A stretch of 64,000 bases of DNA from Thermotoga sp. Mc24 (GTDB taxonomy: Bacteria; Thermotogota; Thermotogae; Thermotogales; Thermotogaceae): positions 1 through 64,000 of the forward strand of contig NZ_JSFH01000012.1 of the NCBI RefSeq assembly GCF_000784835.1. The letters run 5' to 3'. This document shows positions 8,834 to 16,943 of this stretch, piece by piece. The position numbers and the translations under genes are program-made. The notes under the pieces were generated by a model. That model was not told the DNA's origin, ran no database searches, and saw only the letters and a list, made by a program, of their open reading frames with translations. Position 1 is the stretch's first letter. Each line of letters opens with the position of its first letter.

Positions 8834-9492
8834 AACTTTTCGACAGAATAGCGGAAAGGTACGATCTTTTGAACAGGATCATCTCTTTTGGTATGGATAC
8901 AAAATGGAGAAAACGGGTAGTGGAACTCATCCTTGAGGTGAATCCAGAAAAGGTCCTCGATCTTGCCACAGGAACCGGAGATGTAGCCAGACTCCTGAAA
9001 AGAAAAGCACCGCATCTTAAAATCACAGGCCTGGATTCTTCATCGAAGATGCTGGAAACAGCAAAAAAGAGATTGAAAGATGGAGAGTTCATCGTAGGAG
9101 ACGCTCACAATCTTCCTTTCGACGATAGAAGTTTCGACGCCATCACCGTGGCTTTCGGCTTCAGAAATTTCTCAGACAGAAGAAGAGTCCTGAGAGAGTG
9201 CAGAAGAGTTCTCAAAAGAAAGGGAAGATTGGTGATCCTTGAACTCCTTCCACCTAACACCAAAAGATTCACGGGAAAGATCTACTCTTTTTATTTGAAG
9301 ACCTGGGTTCCATTCGTTGGGGGTCTTTTCAGTGGGGATTTCCACGCCTACAGGTATCTCTCCACCTCAGTTCTCAACTTCCTGACACCGGATCAAATAG
9401 TGGAGATGATGAAAGAAGAAGGCTTCGAGATGAGTTTTGAACCTCTTTTCTTCTCTGTAGCGGGAATTTTCATTGGCGATTTGATCTTGTGA
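8830..9492 (+). CDS. ubiE: UbiE/MenG-type SAM methyltransferase
   Basis: This 220-residue class I methyltransferase has motif I VLDLATGTGDVARLL, then ITGLDSSSKML, VGDAHNLPFDDRSFDAITVAFGFRNF and VILELLPPNT, all typical of the UbiE/MenG (demethylmenaquinone methyltransferase) family. I chose ATG 8830, which overlaps the previous stop as ATGA and so suggests translational coupling; the open frame further upstream overlaps the oxidoreductase gene. A substrate is uncertain, because Thermotoga is not known to make menaquinone and no other quinone gene is seen here. Confidence 0.85.
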   Translation: MKLFDRIAERYDLLNRIISFGMDTKWRKRVVELILEVNPEKVLDLATGTGDVARLLKRKAPHLKITGLDSSSKMLETAKKRLKDGEFIVGDAHNLPFDDRSFDAITVAFGFRNFSDRRRVLRECRRVLKRKGRLVILELLPPNTKRFTGKIYSFYLKTWVPFVGGLFSGDFHAYRYLSTSVLNFLTPDQIVEMMKEEGFEMSFEPLFFSVAGIFIGDLIL

Positions 9493-9497
9493 GACGT

Positions 9498-9526
9498 TTG
9501 GGATCACCTGCAAAAGCTGATAGAAT
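9498..9526 (+). promoter_or_regulatory. Sigma-A promoter of the GH4 gene
   Basis: TTGGGA (9498-9503) and TAGAAT (9521-9526) are separated by exactly 17 bases. The predicted start is near 9533, upstream of the alpha-glucuronidase start at 9582. Confidence 0.65.
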
Positions 9527-9540
9527 TTTCTCAGGTAATT

Positions 9541-9561
9541 AATTCGTCTCAGAAACGAATT
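9541..9561 (+). promoter_or_regulatory. Candidate operator, inverted repeat
   Basis: A perfect 7+7 inverted repeat, AATTCGT-CTCAGAA-ACGAATT, begins about eight bases after the predicted transcription start. Its position fits repressor control of the sugar-acid hydrolase gene. The cognate regulator is not in the window. Confidence 0.45.
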
Positions 9562-9581
9562 TAACATGAGGGGGCAGGATC

Positions 9582-10997
9582 ATGAAGATCTCCATCATCG
9601 GAGCGGGGAGTGTGAGGTTCGCACTTCAGCTTGTAGGGGACATCGCTCAGACGGAGGAACTTTCAAGGGAAGATACACACATCTACATGATGGACGTTCA
9701 TGAAAGAAGACTGAACGCATCTTACATCCTCGCAAAAAAGTACGTGGAAGAGCTGAACTCTCCTGTAAAGATCGTAAAAACATCCAGTCTGGATGAAGCC
9801 ATAGATGGAGCAGACTTCATCATAAACACCGCCTATCCTTACGATCCGAGGTACCACGACAGCGGCTCTCAAAGATGGGACGAGGTCACAAAAGTCGGTG
9901 AAAAACACGGCTACTACAGAGGAATAGACAGTCAGGAGTTGAACATGGTTTCCACTTACACCTACGTTCTTTCTTCTTATCCCGACATGAAGCTCGCCCT
10001 CGAGATAGCGGAGAAGATGAAAAAGATGGCACCCAGAGCGTACCTGATGCAAACGGCAAATCCCGTCTTCGAGATCACGCAGGCGGTGAGAAGGTGGACC
10101 GGTGCGAACATAGTGGGGTTCTGCCACGGTGTTGCCGGGGTTTATGAAGTCTTCGAAAAACTCGACCTCGATCCAGAAGAAGTGGACTGGCAGGTCGCTG
10201 GAGTGAACCACGGTATCTGGCTGAACAGGTTCAGGTACAGAGGAGAAGATGCATACCCGCTTCTCGACGAGTGGATAGAGAAGAAGCTACCAGAGTGGGA
10301 GCCGAAGAACCCATGGGACACACAGATGTCTCCTGCCGCGATGGATATGTACAAATTTTACGGTATGCTTCCAATAGGTGACACCGTGAGGAACGGCAGC
10401 TGGAAGTACCACTACAACCTGGAGACGAAGAAGAAGTGGTTTGGAAAGTTCGGCGGCATAGACAACGAAGTGGAAAGACCGAAATTCCATGAGCAACTCA
10501 GAAGAGCAAGAGAGTGCCTCATAAAACTTGCAGAAGAGGTTCAGCAAAGACCAGGTATGAAACTCACGGAGGAACATCCTGACATCTTCCCGAAAGGAAA
10601 ACTCAGCGGAGAACAGCACATTCCTTTCATCAACGCGGTAGCGAACAACAAACGTGTGAGACTCTTTCTGAACGTGGAAAACCGGGGAGTGCTCAAAGAC
10701 TTTCCCGATGATCTTGTGATGGAACTTCCCGTCTGGGTGGACGGCAGTGGAATCCACAGAGAGAAAGTGGAACCCGATCTCACCCACCGGATAAAGATCT
10801 TCTATCTGTGGCCCAGGATTCTGAGAATGGAGTGGAACTTAGAAGCATACATCTCGAGGGACAGAAAGGTGCTCGAAGAAATCCTCCTCAGAGATCCAAG
10901 GACAAAATCCTACGAGCAGATCGTGCAAGTGCTCGATGAGATCTTCAACCTGCCGTTCAACGAAGAGTTGAGGAGATACTACGAAAAGAAATTCTGA
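9582..10997 (+). CDS. agu4B: GH4 alpha-glucuronidase (NAD+ and Mn2+ dependent)
   Basis: This is a 471-residue glycoside hydrolase of family 4, which cleaves glycosides by an NAD+-dependent redox mechanism. The N-terminus has the Rossmann motif IGAGSVRFALQLVGDIAQ. The metal-binding cysteine and histidine are in GFCHGVAGVYE (Cys near residue 180), and VAGVNHGIWL follows. It matches the T. maritima enzyme I recall as Agu4B (TM0752), an alpha-glucuronidase, although it has also been labelled a putative alpha-glucosidase. GGGGGCAGGATC precedes the ATG. It is monocistronic, with its own promoter and a hairpin terminator just downstream. It probably processes glucuronosyl units from xylan breakdown. 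Confidence 0.92.
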   Translation: MKISIIGAGSVRFALQLVGDIAQTEELSREDTHIYMMDVHERRLNASYILAKKYVEELNSPVKIVKTSSLDEAIDGADFIINTAYPYDPRYHDSGSQRWDEVTKVGEKHGYYRGIDSQELNMVSTYTYVLSSYPDMKLALEIAEKMKKMAPRAYLMQTANPVFEITQAVRRWTGANIVGFCHGVAGVYEVFEKLDLDPEEVDWQVAGVNHGIWLNRFRYRGEDAYPLLDEWIEKKLPEWEPKNPWDTQMSPAAMDMYKFYGMLPIGDTVRNGSWKYHYNLETKKKWFGKFGGIDNEVERPKFHEQLRRARECLIKLAEEVQQRPGMKLTEEHPDIFPKGKLSGEQHIPFINAVANNKRVRLFLNVENRGVLKDFPDDLVMELPVWVDGSGIHREKVEPDLTHRIKIFYLWPRILRMEWNLEAYISRDRKVLEEILLRDPRTKSYEQIVQVLDEIFNLPFNEELRRYYEKKF

Positions 10998-11004
10998 AAG
11001 AACA

Positions 11005-11030
11005 AAGCCCCCTGATCGGGGGCTTTTCTT
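11005..11030. terminator. Bidirectional terminator between GH4 gene and tRNA-Gln
   Basis: The hairpin GCCCCC-TGATC-GGGGGC (11007-11023) is followed by TTTTCTTTT on the plus strand and is preceded by an A-rich stretch that reads TTTGTTCTTT on the minus strand. It can end both the GH4 transcript and the tRNA-Gln transcript. Confidence 0.88.
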
Positions 11031-11031
11031 T

Positions 11032-11105
11032 TGGCTGGGGCGGGTGGATTCGAACCACCGATCGCGGATCCAAAGTCCGCCGCCTTACCGCTTGGCCACG
11101 CCCCA
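11032..11105 (-). tRNA. tRNA-Gln (anticodon UUG)
   Basis: The reverse complement folds as a 74-base cloverleaf with encoded CCA. The acceptor stem is TGGGGCG/CGCCCCA. The anticodon stem-loop is GCGGA-CTTTGGA-TCCGC, with anticodon TTG. The T arm is GGTGG-TTCGAAT-CCACC. The anticodon reads CAA (and, by wobble, CAG). Confidence 0.97.
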
Positions 11106-11115
11106 ACCCTTTCCA

Positions 11116-11124
11116 TGCTATAAT
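11116..11124 (+). promoter_or_regulatory. Extended -10 promoter of the kinase operon
   Basis: TGCTATAAT is identical to the element before the flavodiiron gene. Any -35 box would lie inside the tRNA gene, where none matches well. It overlaps the minus-strand tRNA promoter. Confidence 0.5.
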
Positions 11125-11151
11125 TTTACCACTGTAGGAAAGCTCCTTCAA
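11123..11151 (-). promoter_or_regulatory. Promoter of tRNA-Gln
   Basis: Read on the minus strand, TTGAAG (11151-11146), a 17-base spacer and TAAAAT (11128-11123) form a good sigma-A promoter. The start near 11116 lies about ten bases before the tRNA 5' end at 11105. Confidence 0.7.
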
Positions 11152-11165
11152 GGGAGGAAGACAGC

Positions 11166-12833
11166 ATGCGAAAGATCACACTTCATTCAAAACTGGACGG
11201 AAGGGAGATTGTTCTCGAGGAAAATCAGAATCTTTTCGATATAGCCAGAGAGTACCAGAAGTACTACAGGTACAAAATACTGGCTGCGAGGGTGAATAAC
11301 AGGATAATAGAACTCTTCAGAACACCCGATAGAAGCGGAGAACTCGAATTTTTAGACCTCACAGATCCTGACGGACTCAGAATATACCAGAGGGGACTCG
11401 TCTTCCTCGCAAGTCTCGCCGTGAGAAAACTGAATTCGGAATGGCGATTGAAGGTCCTTCACTCACTCGGGAAGGGGATATACTGCGAAATCTATAAGGG
11501 AAATGAATTAATCGTTCCCGATCAGAATCAGGTGCTCGCCATAAAAAACAAGATGAGAGAACTCGTCGAGAAAGATCTGCCTATTGAGAAGAGAACGTTC
11601 TACAAAGACGAAGCAAGGGAGATATTAATGAAGGAAGGACTTGTGAAAACGGTCAATCTCTTCAAGTACAGAAAGAAAAGAACCGTGAAGCTTTACCACT
11701 GCGATGGTTTCTGGGCGTACTTCTACGGGTATCTTCCACCGAGCACCGGCAGGATCGACGTTTTCGATGTTCAGCCCTACAATCAGGGGCTTGTTCTTGT
11801 CCATCCGGATCCAAAAACAGGAGAGCTTCCCGTCATCCACATGCCCAAACTCTCCCAGGTGTTCCTCGAATACGCCCGATGGCTGAACGTTCTGGAACTC
11901 GAGTACGTATCCGATCTCAACGATATCATAGCCCGTGGGGAAAGACACGTGGCCGACCTGATGCTTCTTTCCGAAGCACTTCATGAAAAGAAGATCTCAG
12001 ACATAGCAGATGAAATCGCAAAAGACAAAAGAAAACGGCTCATTCTGATTGCGGGTCCTTCCTCTTCGGGAAAGACCACCTTCGCCAAGAGACTCTCACT
12101 CCAGCTCAGAGTGAACGGTCTAAAACCGGTTGCCATTTCTCTCGACGACTACTTCGTGGACAGAGAGAAAACACCGCGTGACGAAAACGGAAACTACGAT
12201 TTCGACTCGATAGAGGCTCTCGACATAGAACTCTTCAACAGGAACCTTCAGGATCTTTTGGCTGGAAAAGAGGTGGTCCTGCCGAAGTTCAACTTCAAGA
12301 CCGGAAAGAGGATGAGAGGTCCCACCCTCAAGTTGGAGAAGGACAATATCATCATCGTCGAAGGAATACACGGTCTGAACGAACGCCTGACGGCCTCTAT
12401 ACCGAAAGAGCAGAAGTTCAAGATATACGTGAGCGCACTGACTCAGCTGAACATAGACGATCACAACAGAGTCACAACAACGGACACGCGGCTCATCAGA
12501 AGAATCGTGAGGGACTACAAGTTCCGGGGACACACCGCATACGACACGTTGAAGATGTGGCCAAACGTCAGAAAGGGTGAAGAAAGAAACATCTTCCCGT
12601 TCCAGGAAGAAGCTGATGTGATGTTCAACTCGGCCCTGGTTTACGAAATACCAGTGCTTAGGATATTCGCCGAACCGCTTCTCGTTCAGGTTCCGGAAGA
12701 TACACCAGAGTACTCAGAAGCGCTGAGACTTCTGAAACTTTTGGACTTCTTCCTTCCGATCACGAACATAGAAGATATTCCCGATAAATCGATCCTCAGA
12801 GAGTTCATAGGAAGGAGTATCTTCAAATATTGA
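11166..12833 (+). CDS. TGS-domain nucleoside (uridine) kinase-like fusion
   Basis: This 555-residue protein ends in a P-loop kinase of the uridine kinase/phosphoribulokinase type: Walker A LIAGPSSSGKTTFAKRLS near residue 300, then SLDDYFVDREKTP and VEGIHGLN. The first half looks like the N-terminus of threonyl-tRNA synthetase: a TGS-like domain, then a region whose LYHCDGFWAYFYGYLPPSTG parallels the [17 protein letters not shown] of ThrRS, but without the editing-site residues. Such fusions are annotated as uridine or nucleoside kinases. Activity on uridine is not shown by the sequence. GGGAGGAAG precedes the ATG. Confidence 0.85.
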   Translation: MRKITLHSKLDGREIVLEENQNLFDIAREYQKYYRYKILAARVNNRIIELFRTPDRSGELEFLDLTDPDGLRIYQRGLVFLASLAVRKLNSEWRLKVLHSLGKGIYCEIYKGNELIVPDQNQVLAIKNKMRELVEKDLPIEKRTFYKDEAREILMKEGLVKTVNLFKYRKKRTVKLYHCDGFWAYFYGYLPPSTGRIDVFDVQPYNQGLVLVHPDPKTGELPVIHMPKLSQVFLEYARWLNVLELEYVSDLNDIIARGERHVADLMLLSEALHEKKISDIADEIAKDKRKRLILIAGPSSSGKTTFAKRLSLQLRVNGLKPVAISLDDYFVDREKTPRDENGNYDFDSIEALDIELFNRNLQDLLAGKEVVLPKFNFKTGKRMRGPTLKLEKDNIIIVEGIHGLNERLTASIPKEQKFKIYVSALTQLNIDDHNRVTTTDTRLIRRIVRDYKFRGHTAYDTLKMWPNVRKGEERNIFPFQEEADVMFNSALVYEIPVLRIFAEPLLVQVPEDTPEYSEALRLLKLLDFFLPITNIEDIPDKSILREFIGRSIFKY

Positions 12834-13708
12834 TGAGAAGGTTGATACTGCTCTTTGCTATCTTTTCTGTGACTTTGCTTGCGGAGACAATCACACTCGA
12901 TGCGACTCTTTTGAATTTCGACGATCTGCTGAAGCTTCTGGAGACTCACTCCAGGGTGTTTGATGTCACCCCACCTTCTACAGGAACCGTGGGAAGTATG
13001 AGGTACCTCGAGTACAACGGCCACGTTCTTGCAAACGTTGAAGACCTCTACATACTCGACAACAACAAACTGCCGTCTTCTGGGGTCCCGGTGGAAACCT
13101 TGAAACTCTTCGGAGTGGATTACGTTCAAACCAGTGAAGGTGTGAAGATCATAACGTGCCGTGTGAACTCGATCGAAGAGATAGGAAGAACCGTCGTTGT
13201 GAACTTCGAGGGTGAGAAGAACTTCGACGTTGAACAAACTCAGGACTCTGTGAGAATCATTGCAAAAGATTGGCTCTTGTTCAGAGGAGTCGTTAAGATG
13301 CCCGAGGAGGTTCTCTACGAGAAAGAGAACGTCAGAATCGAAAGAACGGCTGAGAGTGATGGCCAGTTCAGAATTCTGTTGTCCGCCGAGTCGTTGGGAA
13401 AGTACGTTGTGAAACCCTTCGGTGAAAGGGTCGATCCGTACGAGAAAGATGTCGTTTTTCTCGTGGGTTACGGTGATGGAAGAATAATCGTGAGGAGCTT
13501 TTCGAAAGACCTGAACGGGCTGGATCTGCCTGCATATTCAGAATCTTTGAAGCTCGCAAGAAAGATAGCAAATGAGTTGGGCTACAAACTCGAAGAATGC
13601 CCCGTGTACGATATACCCGTTGGTGTTGTTGGGATGATCGTCCTTTTGAGGGAAAAAGACGAAATGCCCGTGTTTCTGGATACCATTGAGAGGCTGATGG
13701 CGGAATGA
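12833..13708 (+). CDS. Secreted protein, possibly amidase-related
   Basis: This 291-residue protein has a signal peptide (RRLILLFAIFSVTLLA) and a mostly beta-rich remainder. I do not recognise it firmly. The N-terminal part resembles copper-amine-oxidase-like stalk domains, and the C-terminal ESLKLARKIANELGYKLEECP is reminiscent of Amidase_3 (N-acetylmuramoyl-L-alanine amidase) helices. The zinc-site motifs are not evident. The ATG overlaps the previous stop (TGATG); a TTG directly before it is a less likely start. The next gene, a GerMN protein, overlaps its stop codon, so the two are likely to act together in the envelope. Confidence 0.75.
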   Translation: MRRLILLFAIFSVTLLAETITLDATLLNFDDLLKLLETHSRVFDVTPPSTGTVGSMRYLEYNGHVLANVEDLYILDNNKLPSSGVPVETLKLFGVDYVQTSEGVKIITCRVNSIEEIGRTVVVNFEGEKNFDVEQTQDSVRIIAKDWLLFRGVVKMPEEVLYEKENVRIERTAESDGQFRILLSAESLGKYVVKPFGERVDPYEKDVVFLVGYGDGRIIVRSFSKDLNGLDLPAYSESLKLARKIANELGYKLEECPVYDIPVGVVGMIVLLREKDEMPVFLDTIERLMAE

Positions 13709-14151
13709 GGAAAAGTGTCTTTGTTCTTGTTTTTTTGATGGCATCCGCTCTTTTCTCCGTTGAACTGAAGATCTGTTATCTGAACGAAGATCTCCTTCCC
13801 ATTGTGAAAGTTACGGAGGGAAGGGACAATCCTGTCCTCGAAATCTTCGAAGCGCTTTCTTCTCCACCCGAGGGATTGAAAACCTTCGTTCCAGAAGGTG
13901 TTCTGAGAGCGTACTTCTTTGTAGGTGACTACCTCATTCTCGATTTTTATGGAGAGAAATTGAAGGGAATGGACTTTGATTCGGAGAGGTACTTCCTCCA
14001 TCAGGTGCTCTACACGATCTTTCTGAACGTGAAGGGTGTGAACAACGTGTACATCATAATAGATGGAAAGAAACGAGATGTTCTCGCGAAGCACGTGGAC
14101 ATCAGATTCAGCTTTCCAAGAGAGGTGTGGGAAAAGTGGCCGATACGCTGA
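13705..14151 (+). CDS. Secreted GerMN-domain protein
   Basis: This 148-residue protein has a signal peptide (RKSVFVLVFLMASALF). A GerMN-like domain occupies about residues 20-125, including DSERYFLHQVLYTIFLNVKGV and NNVYIIIDGKK, which fit the family's helix and its VYILVDG strand. GerMN domains occur in spore-germination and cell-envelope proteins, often next to amidases. Thermotoga does not sporulate, so an envelope role is the better inference. ATG 13705 overlaps the previous stop as ATGA. Confidence 0.75.
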   Translation: MRKSVFVLVFLMASALFSVELKICYLNEDLLPIVKVTEGRDNPVLEIFEALSSPPEGLKTFVPEGVLRAYFFVGDYLILDFYGEKLKGMDFDSERYFLHQVLYTIFLNVKGVNNVYIIIDGKKRDVLAKHVDIRFSFPREVWEKWPIR

Positions 14152-14924
14152 AACCTGGAGACAGAGTACTGCTTTCTTTCGAGGATGAGAGTGAGTTTCT
14201 GGTCGATCTCGAGAAAGATAAAAAACTTCACACTCATCTCGGTATCATCGATTTGAACGAGGTGTTCGAGAAAGGTCCTGGAGAAATCATACGAACGTCC
14301 GCAGGAAAGAAGGGATACATTTTGATACCCAGCCTGATCGACGAGATCATGAACATGAAAAGAAGGACCCAGATAGTCTATCCAAAGGATTCATCTTTCA
14401 TCGCGATGATGCTCGATGTGAAAGAGGGAGACAGGGTCATCGACACAGGTGTGGGAAGCGGAGCCATGTGCGCTGTGCTCGCGCGGGCCGTTGGAAGTTC
14501 AGGGAAAGTCTTCGCCTACGAGAGAAGAGAAGAGTTCGCAAAGCTCGCCGAAAGTAATCTAACGAAGTGGGGGTTGATAGAAAGAGTTACAATAAAGGTA
14601 AGGGACATCTCCGAAGGCTTCGATGAAAAAGATGTGGACGCTCTGTTCCTGGATGTTCCGGATCCGTGGAACTACATCGATAAGTGCTGGGAAGCTCTGA
14701 AAGGCGGAGGTAGGTTCGCAACCGTATGTCCAACAACAAACCAAGTCCAGGAAACCCTGAAAAAACTCCAGGAGCTTCCGTTCATAAGGATAGAAGTGTG
14801 GGAAAGTCTTTTCAGACCGTACAAACCAGTTCCGGAAAGACTGAGACCGGTGGATAGAATGGTTGCCCATACTGCGTACATGATATTCGCCACCAAAGTG
14901 TGCAGAAGGGAGGAAACAGAATGA
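14127..14924 (+). CDS. trmI: tRNA (adenine-58-N1)-methyltransferase
   Basis: This SAM-dependent enzyme makes m1A58 in the tRNA T-loop, a modification that stabilises tRNA in thermophiles. It has a small N-terminal beta domain (LKPGDRVLLSFEDESEFLV) and a methyltransferase fold with VIDTGVGSGAMCAVLARAVG and DALFLDVPDPWNYID. The frame opens at GTG 14127 (265 residues, the length I recall for T. maritima). GTG 14136 has better spacing from GAGGTG at 14122-14127 and may be the true start. It overlaps the GerMN gene by 16-25 bases. Confidence 0.93.
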   Translation: MGKVADTLKPGDRVLLSFEDESEFLVDLEKDKKLHTHLGIIDLNEVFEKGPGEIIRTSAGKKGYILIPSLIDEIMNMKRRTQIVYPKDSSFIAMMLDVKEGDRVIDTGVGSGAMCAVLARAVGSSGKVFAYERREEFAKLAESNLTKWGLIERVTIKVRDISEGFDEKDVDALFLDVPDPWNYIDKCWEALKGGGRFATVCPTTNQVQETLKKLQELPFIRIEVWESLFRPYKPVPERLRPVDRMVAHTAYMIFATKVCRREETE

Positions 14925-16129
14925 GACTGAACCAGATTTCAAAGTTTGCTATCGTCAGTGTAGTAGTACTCGTTCTTGCGCTTCTTCTCGGGGGTTCTGC
15001 TAAAACGAATCTCACCGTAGAAGAAGTGAACAAGGCATTGGAGCCGTTCTTTGATTCGCTTTCTTACATCCTGAATTATTACTACGAAGCGGACAAGCTT
15101 GACATCAACAAGCTCATAGACCACGCGATAGACGGCCTTGTGAAGGGAACGGGAGACGATTTTTCCTACTACCAGGACCCAGAAACCTACCGTGAAAACC
15201 AGATAGAAATGAAGGGAGAGTACGGTGGGCTTGGAATAGAAGTGACCTACGATGCGGAACATGGCGCTATAAAGGTAGTGGCTCCTATGTATGGCACTCC
15301 CGCCTGGAGGGCAGGACTCAAAGCGGGTGATCTCATCATAACCATAGACGGCACACCCGTGTCTAAGATGACCTACATGGAAGCCGTGAACAACCTGAGA
15401 GGAGAACCCGGAACCTCTGTCACGATCGAGGTTCTCAGAGACGGTGAAAAACTCACCTTCACCATCGTGAGGGAGAAGATCGAGATAAAGATGGTGCTTT
15501 ACTCCTTCATAGAAACGGAGAAGGGAAGAATCGGGTACGTCAGGATCACACGCTTCGGAGAAAAAGCGGATTCCGACATGAAAAACGCCCTGGACAAGAT
15601 CTTCGAAAAGGGTGTGAAGGGATTGATAATCGATGTGAGGGACAACCCCGGTGGATACCTCGATGCCGCTCTCAAGATCGTCAGCATGTTCGTCGACAAA
15701 GGCGTGATTCTGAAGGTCAGAAACGGTTTCGGAGAAGAAGACGTCTACGAATCCTATGGAAACAACTATCCGAACGTACCGATAGTAGTTCTGGTGAACG
15801 AAGGATCGGCCTCGGCATCCGAGATATTGACGGGAGCACTCAAAGACCTTGGCATTGCAACCGTTGTTGGGAGAAAAACCTTCGGTAAGGGCTCAGTACA
15901 GACGGGCTTCCCACTGAGCAATGGTGGGGTTCTCTTTCTCACAACGGCTCACTACCTGACACCATCTGGAAAGGACATTCACAAGATCGGAATAGAGCCC
16001 GATGTCCTGGTAGAAGAAAACGTTGAAGAAGAACTCCACGCAGAGACCAGAGAGCAGATAGAAGTAGATCCAGAGAAGGATCCATTCGTGAAAAAAGGTC
16101 TTGAGGTGCTGCTCGAGAAGATAAAATGA
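14921..16129 (+). CDS. S41 carboxyl-terminal processing protease
   Basis: This 402-residue membrane-anchored or secreted protease begins with an uncleaved-looking signal anchor (ISKFAIVSVVVLVLALLLGG). A PDZ domain lies near residues 95-180 (YGGLGIEVTYD...GLKAGDLIITIDGTPV). The S41 catalytic domain follows, with the nucleophile serine in NEGSASASEI and the general-base lysine in GRKTFGKGSVQTGFP. It belongs to the CtpA/CtpB/Prc family, which trims or degrades envelope proteins. AAGGGAGG at 14906-14913 selects ATG 14921, which overlaps the trmI stop. Confidence 0.93.
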   Translation: MRLNQISKFAIVSVVVLVLALLLGGSAKTNLTVEEVNKALEPFFDSLSYILNYYYEADKLDINKLIDHAIDGLVKGTGDDFSYYQDPETYRENQIEMKGEYGGLGIEVTYDAEHGAIKVVAPMYGTPAWRAGLKAGDLIITIDGTPVSKMTYMEAVNNLRGEPGTSVTIEVLRDGEKLTFTIVREKIEIKMVLYSFIETEKGRIGYVRITRFGEKADSDMKNALDKIFEKGVKGLIIDVRDNPGGYLDAALKIVSMFVDKGVILKVRNGFGEEDVYESYGNNYPNVPIVVLVNEGSASASEILTGALKDLGIATVVGRKTFGKGSVQTGFPLSNGGVLFLTTAHYLTPSGKDIHKIGIEPDVLVEENVEEELHAETREQIEVDPEKDPFVKKGLEVLLEKIK

Positions 16130-16512
16130 CGAGAAACGGATTTCTCTTCATCCTGTTTGTGGTGACGCTGGTTTTACTGATTGTGGACGTATCTTTCAAG
16201 AACGAAAGGAAGAGAATCGAGAGACTTCCTTCCTTTGATGTTGTCGTTGAAACACCCTTCAAAGAAACCGTTGAAGAGATGAAGATAGAACTCAACCGAT
16301 CGATCCTGGTGAGCGAAGTTTTGAAAGAAGTGGAGAAAGCCGAATACTACCCGGAGTGGAAGGCTTTTGTTTTCAGAGACAGAGCAGACTTTGAAAAGGC
16401 GATCAACGTGGTGAGAAGAGAGACAGGTGAGAGGTTATCCATCAAGACCACAGAAGATGGTTTAGAATACTTCTTTTCCAGCGGGATGTACTTCATTTTG
16501 AAGGTGAAATGA
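16126..16512 (+). CDS. Single-pass membrane protein, unknown
   Basis: This 128-residue protein has one N-terminal membrane segment (GFLFILFVVTLVLLIVDVSF) and a soluble charged domain of about 100 residues. I do not recognise a family. The ATG overlaps the stop of the S41 protease gene (ATGA), so it is probably translated with it and may be an envelope partner. Confidence 0.75.
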   Translation: MTRNGFLFILFVVTLVLLIVDVSFKNERKRIERLPSFDVVVETPFKETVEEMKIELNRSILVSEVLKEVEKAEYYPEWKAFVFRDRADFEKAINVVRRETGERLSIKTTEDGLEYFFSSGMYFILKVK

Positions 16513-16937
16513 TGCTGAACCTGATAAATCTGGACGATTCAGGGAAGAGGTACTCTTTTCTGGTGCCGATTCTGGTGTTCTTTGTGAACACTGTCGGTTT
16601 TTGGAACGATATAGCGATGGTGTACAACTCGCTCAGGATTTTCCTGAAGGTTCTCGAGGATTTCTTTTTGTTTTTTCTCTATTCTCTCTCGATATCCGGG
16701 CTCTACAAAACGATAACGGGCAGAGCACCAACAGAGATGATGTGGGCACTTTCTTCATACGTTTTCTTGCCCCTTCTTTCTGTGTTTCTGGATGTTCGAG
16801 TTTCTCTTTTGATCCTCTTTTTCACTTCTTTGTTCCTTTTTAGGAAGCTGGAGCTGAGAAATCTGCTTTTCATTTCACTTGTGAGAGCATCTGCGCTTTG
16901 CCTTTTCATATGGAAGATCTCCTCATGGATGAGGTGA
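16509..16937 (+). CDS. Polytopic membrane protein, unknown
   Basis: This 142-residue, very hydrophobic protein has four or five predicted membrane segments, for example SFLVPILVFFVNTVGF, DFFLFFLYSLSISGLY and SLLILFFTSLFLF. No family is recognised. ATG 16509 overlaps the previous stop; a second ATG follows at once. It precedes a lipid-type glycosyltransferase in the same run. Confidence 0.72.
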   Translation: MMLNLINLDDSGKRYSFLVPILVFFVNTVGFWNDIAMVYNSLRIFLKVLEDFFLFFLYSLSISGLYKTITGRAPTEMMWALSSYVFLPLLSVFLDVRVSLLILFFTSLFLFRKLELRNLLFISLVRASALCLFIWKISSWMR

Positions 16938-16943
16938 GGGAAG

